Shown: piece by piece, positions 61,972 to 64,000 of the stretch
Numbering within the stretch: the stretch's first letter is position 1
Layout: every line of letters starts with the position of its first letter
Notes under the pieces: model-generated
Told to the model about the DNA's origin: nothing
Database searches by the model: none
Seen by the model: the letters and a program-made list of their open reading frames with translations, nothing else
DNA from: Rhizomicrobium sp.
GTDB taxonomy: Bacteria; Pseudomonadota; Alphaproteobacteria; Micropepsales; Micropepsaceae
Direction of reading: 5' to 3'
NCBI GenBank assembly: GCA_037200385.1
Contig: JBBCGL010000001.1
Location: 1,302,001 to 1,366,000 of the forward strand
Length of the DNA: 64,000 bases
Translations under genes and position numbers: made by a program

Positions 61972-63769
61972 GGCGCGGATCCTGGTCAGCCTTGCTCAAG
62001 TAGAGGGAGCCGATCGCGAGAACGTCGAGCCCCGTACCCATGAAGCAGCGAAAGGCTTCATCGGGTGAGCAGACGATCGGCTCTCCGCGAATGTTGAAGC
62101 TCGTATTCACCAACACCGGGCAGCCCGTGTGCCGGGCGAAGGCCGAGATAAGCGCGTGAAAGCGCGGATTGGTCTCGGAGTCGACGGTCTGAACGCGAGC
62201 CGTATAATCCACATGCGTCACAGCCGGGATCTGCGACCGCGGAACGTTGAGTTTGTCTATGCCGAAAAGAGCTTCTTGGTCCGGGGTCATCGCCCGGCGG
62301 TGTTGTTCCGCCACCGCTGCGACGAGCAACATGTATGGGCTTGAGGAATCGAGGTCGAACCAGCGGCCCACTTCCTCGCGCAGCACTGCGGGCGCGAAGG
62401 GCCGGAACGACTCCCTGAATTTGACCTTGAGATTCAACTCCGACTGCATCGCAGGCGAGCGTGGATCGGCCAGAATGGAGCGATTGCCGAGCGCGCGCGG
62501 GCCGAACTCCATTTGGCCTTGGAACCACCCCAGAGCCTTGCCCTGGGCGAGATCGGACGCCGCCCGTTCAACCAATTCCTGCTCGCCAAGGCGGGTGAAA
62601 GTCGCTCCCGCCGCCTGAAGGCGCAAAGATGTCTCGTCATCGTCGAACGAAGGACCGAGAAGCGCACCCCTCATCCCGTCTCGTGGGCCGCTCACGTGCC
62701 TCCGGCCCCCCTTATAGAGGTGGTATGCGGCCAAGGCAGCGCCAAGCGCACCGCCCGCATCTCCGGCTGCCGGCTGGATCCAGAGGTTCTTGAATCGACC
62801 ATCGCGGAGAATTCTCCCGTTGGCGACGCAGTTCAAAGCAACACCACCGGCAAGACACAAATTGCGGGCGCCACTATCGGCTGCAAGCGACCGCGTAAGG
62901 CGAAGCATCACCTCTTCCGTCACCGCCTGAATTGAGGCAGCCAGGTCCATATGACGCTGCGTCAGCGGCTCTTCAGGATCGCGAGGAGGCCCACCGAACA
63001 GACGGTCGAAGCGGGGTCCGGTCATCTTGAGACCCGTGCAATAGTCGAAATAGGACTGATCAAGCCGGAAGGTCCCGTCAGGCTTAAGATCGATCAGATT
63101 GTCGAGGATCGTGTTGGCATATTTGGGTTGCCCGTAAGGCGCCAACCCCATCACCTTGTACTCGCCTGAATTCACCCTGAACCCGGTATAGTAGGTGAAA
63201 GCGGAGTATAAGAGGCCGAGGGAGTGGGGAAAATAGAGCTCCTTTTCGATCACGAGGTCGGCACCCCGGCCGAACCCGGCCGAGGTCGTCGTCCATTCTC
63301 CGACACCGTCCATCGTAAGAATTGCGGCCTCGTCAAAAGGCGACGGAAAAAAAGCGGAGGCGGCGTGACTTTGGTGATGCTCGCAAAATAGCAAGCGATC
63401 TTCTCCGTCGAAATCCGGCGCGATTTTTCGCAGTTCGTCGCAGAGCAGCGTCTTCTGAAACAATTTTCCATTCAGCCAGAGCGGAATGGCCTGGCGGAAC
63501 GAGCGGAAACCCTTCGGTGCGGACGCAAGGTAGGTTCCCAGAAGCCGTTCGAACTTGCGAAACGGTTTGTCATAGAAGGCCACATAGTCGACATCTTCCA
63601 GTCCGCCGCCCGAGGCCTTCAGGCAATAGTGCAGCGCGTTGCGAGGGAAGCCGGCGTCATGCTTTTTCCGGGTGAAACGTTCTTCCTGCGCGGCTGCAAC
63701 GATCCGGCCGTCGTCTATCAGCGCGGCCGCGCCATCGTGATAGAATGCCGAGATGCCTACGATGCGCAT
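61934..63769 (-). CDS. NodU/CmcH/TobZ-type O-carbamoyltransferase
   Basis: About 611 residues. Kae1-like N-terminal domain starting MRIVGISAFYHDGAAAL, with metal-binding HHQSHAAS (H131, H132, H135), TMDGVGEW and VNSGEYKVMGLAPYG, and LCLAGGVALNCVANG. The C-terminal YrdC-like part has MEFGPRALGNRSILADPR, VKFRESFRPFAPAV, THVDYTARVQTV and PVLVNTSFNIRGEPIVCSPDEA. ATG 63769 matches the family start; a GTG at 63814 with GAGG upstream is an alternative adding 15 residues. It transfers carbamoyl from carbamoyl phosphate to a sugar or natural-product hydroxyl. It is downstream of an SxtJ-like gene. Confidence 0.92.
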   Translation of the reverse strand: MRIVGISAFYHDGAAALIDDGRIVAAAQEERFTRKKHDAGFPRNALHYCLKASGGGLEDVDYVAFYDKPFRKFERLLGTYLASAPKGFRSFRQAIPLWLNGKLFQKTLLCDELRKIAPDFDGEDRLLFCEHHQSHAASAFFPSPFDEAAILTMDGVGEWTTTSAGFGRGADLVIEKELYFPHSLGLLYSAFTYYTGFRVNSGEYKVMGLAPYGQPKYANTILDNLIDLKPDGTFRLDQSYFDYCTGLKMTGPRFDRLFGGPPRDPEEPLTQRHMDLAASIQAVTEEVMLRLTRSLAADSGARNLCLAGGVALNCVANGRILRDGRFKNLWIQPAAGDAGGALGAALAAYHLYKGGRRHVSGPRDGMRGALLGPSFDDDETSLRLQAAGATFTRLGEQELVERAASDLAQGKALGWFQGQMEFGPRALGNRSILADPRSPAMQSELNLKVKFRESFRPFAPAVLREEVGRWFDLDSSSPYMLLVAAVAEQHRRAMTPDQEALFGIDKLNVPRSQIPAVTHVDYTARVQTVDSETNPRFHALISAFARHTGCPVLVNTSFNIRGEPIVCSPDEAFRCFMGTGLDVLAIGSLYLSKADQDPRLIRDYRGEVESD

Positions 63770-63848
63770 CGCAGGTATGACGGGACATCGTGCGGCCGCC
63801 GCGACCTTCGCCACGACGACCTCAAATCCGCCGCGCTGAACCGCGCCA

Positions 63849-64000
63849 TCAGTATTGACCCTTCATCGAATTCGGCGGCGGACCAGGCGGCACGCGACCA
63901 ACCCAGTAGCTGGCGGCGTGCGGATCAAAGCGCAGCGCCAACGGATCCCTTCGCACCAACCGAACCAGCACGCCTACCAGTGTAACCACAGCATAGAAGA
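63849..64000 (-). CDS. SxtJ-like small membrane protein, partial (C-terminus only)
   Basis: The minus strand is open from the window edge to a TGA at 63851-63849. The visible residues are a hydrophobic helix FYAVVTLVGVLVRLV followed by RRDPLALRFDPHAASYWVGR and a PPGPPPNSMKGQY end. The DPL-LRxDPxAxSYW pattern is characteristic of the small protein regularly encoded before carbamoyltransferases in glycan and natural-product loci (SxtJ family). The N-terminus lies outside the window. The next gene, the carbamoyltransferase, follows on the same strand. Confidence 0.65.
   Translation of the reverse strand, partial: FYAVVTLVGVLVRLVRRDPLALRFDPHAASYWVGRVPPGPPPNSMKGQY

Noticed and set aside
1-64000. 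tRNA, rRNA, CRISPR arrays, intact insertion sequences
   Set aside because: Looked for on both strands; no cloverleaf-type T-loop sequence, repeat-spacer pattern or transposase was found.

Overview
The window is GC-rich chromosomal DNA with dense, translationally coupled operons. It has TonB-dependent receptors, a FecI/FecR pair, a heterotetrameric sarcosine oxidase and an aerobic anthraniloyl-CoA route. This points to a free-living alphaproteobacterium (Sphingomonadales, Caulobacterales or Micropepsales type). That placement is inferred from gene content only. I see no tRNA, rRNA, intact insertion sequence or CRISPR array.

Region 1 (1-6.3 kb, minus): ECF sigma factor, FecR anti-sigma factor, STN-type TonB-dependent receptor and an S9 peptidase cut by the window edge. 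An exact GGAAAT-N17-TC FecI-type promoter lies before the receptor. Together they look like a surface-signalled uptake system feeding a peptidase.

Region 2 (6.6-9.7 kb): two short-chain dehydrogenases divergent from an AraC-family regulator, followed by a decayed AraC fragment.

Region 3 (9.7-35.1 kb) is the main metabolic locus. It holds an outer-membrane receptor with a CPBP membrane protease, a Dpp-type ABC importer, two SxxK serine hydrolases, a C45 (6-APA acyltransferase-like) amidase, soxBDAG, a beta-transaminase-like class III aminotransferase, a DUF1611/epimerase pair (DgcN/DgcA-like), a lambda-crystallin-type 3-hydroxyacid dehydrogenase, two beta-keto acid cleavage enzymes (BKACE), a 3-hydroxyisobutyrate dehydrogenase-like protein and an XRE-cupin regulator. 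Three related operator-like sequences (12975, 20541, 28928) stand before the transcription units. The whole locus therefore looks like one regulon for importing and dismantling a peptide-like compound with beta-amino, N-methyl and possibly D-amino acid parts. The substrate is not known.

Region 4 (35.1-44.3 kb): tryptophan 2,3-dioxygenase and kynureninase run divergently from an operon for CoA-dependent anthranilate breakdown (SDR, MarR, enoyl-CoA hydratase, RidA, anthraniloyl-CoA monooxygenase/reductase, CoA ligase, creatininase-family protein). No recognised kynurenine formamidase is present.

Region 5 (44.5-58.2 kb) resembles a conflict or defence island. A TerB-domain membrane protein, P-loop ATPase and Lhr-like helicase are coupled on the minus strand. 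Divergent from them are a 53-aa membrane peptide, a two-helix SLATT-like protein, a double-GNAT protein and a TIR-WD40 protein. A long perfect hairpin, a truncated DUF6880-like gene and a broken cysK copy follow.

Region 6 (58.4-64 kb): a 62-aa peptide gene overlaps an SGNH hydrolase, followed by a luciferase-like monooxygenase and a MATE exporter, which could be a small peptide natural-product locus. Converging on it are a NodU/TobZ-type carbamoyltransferase and the end of an SxtJ-like gene.
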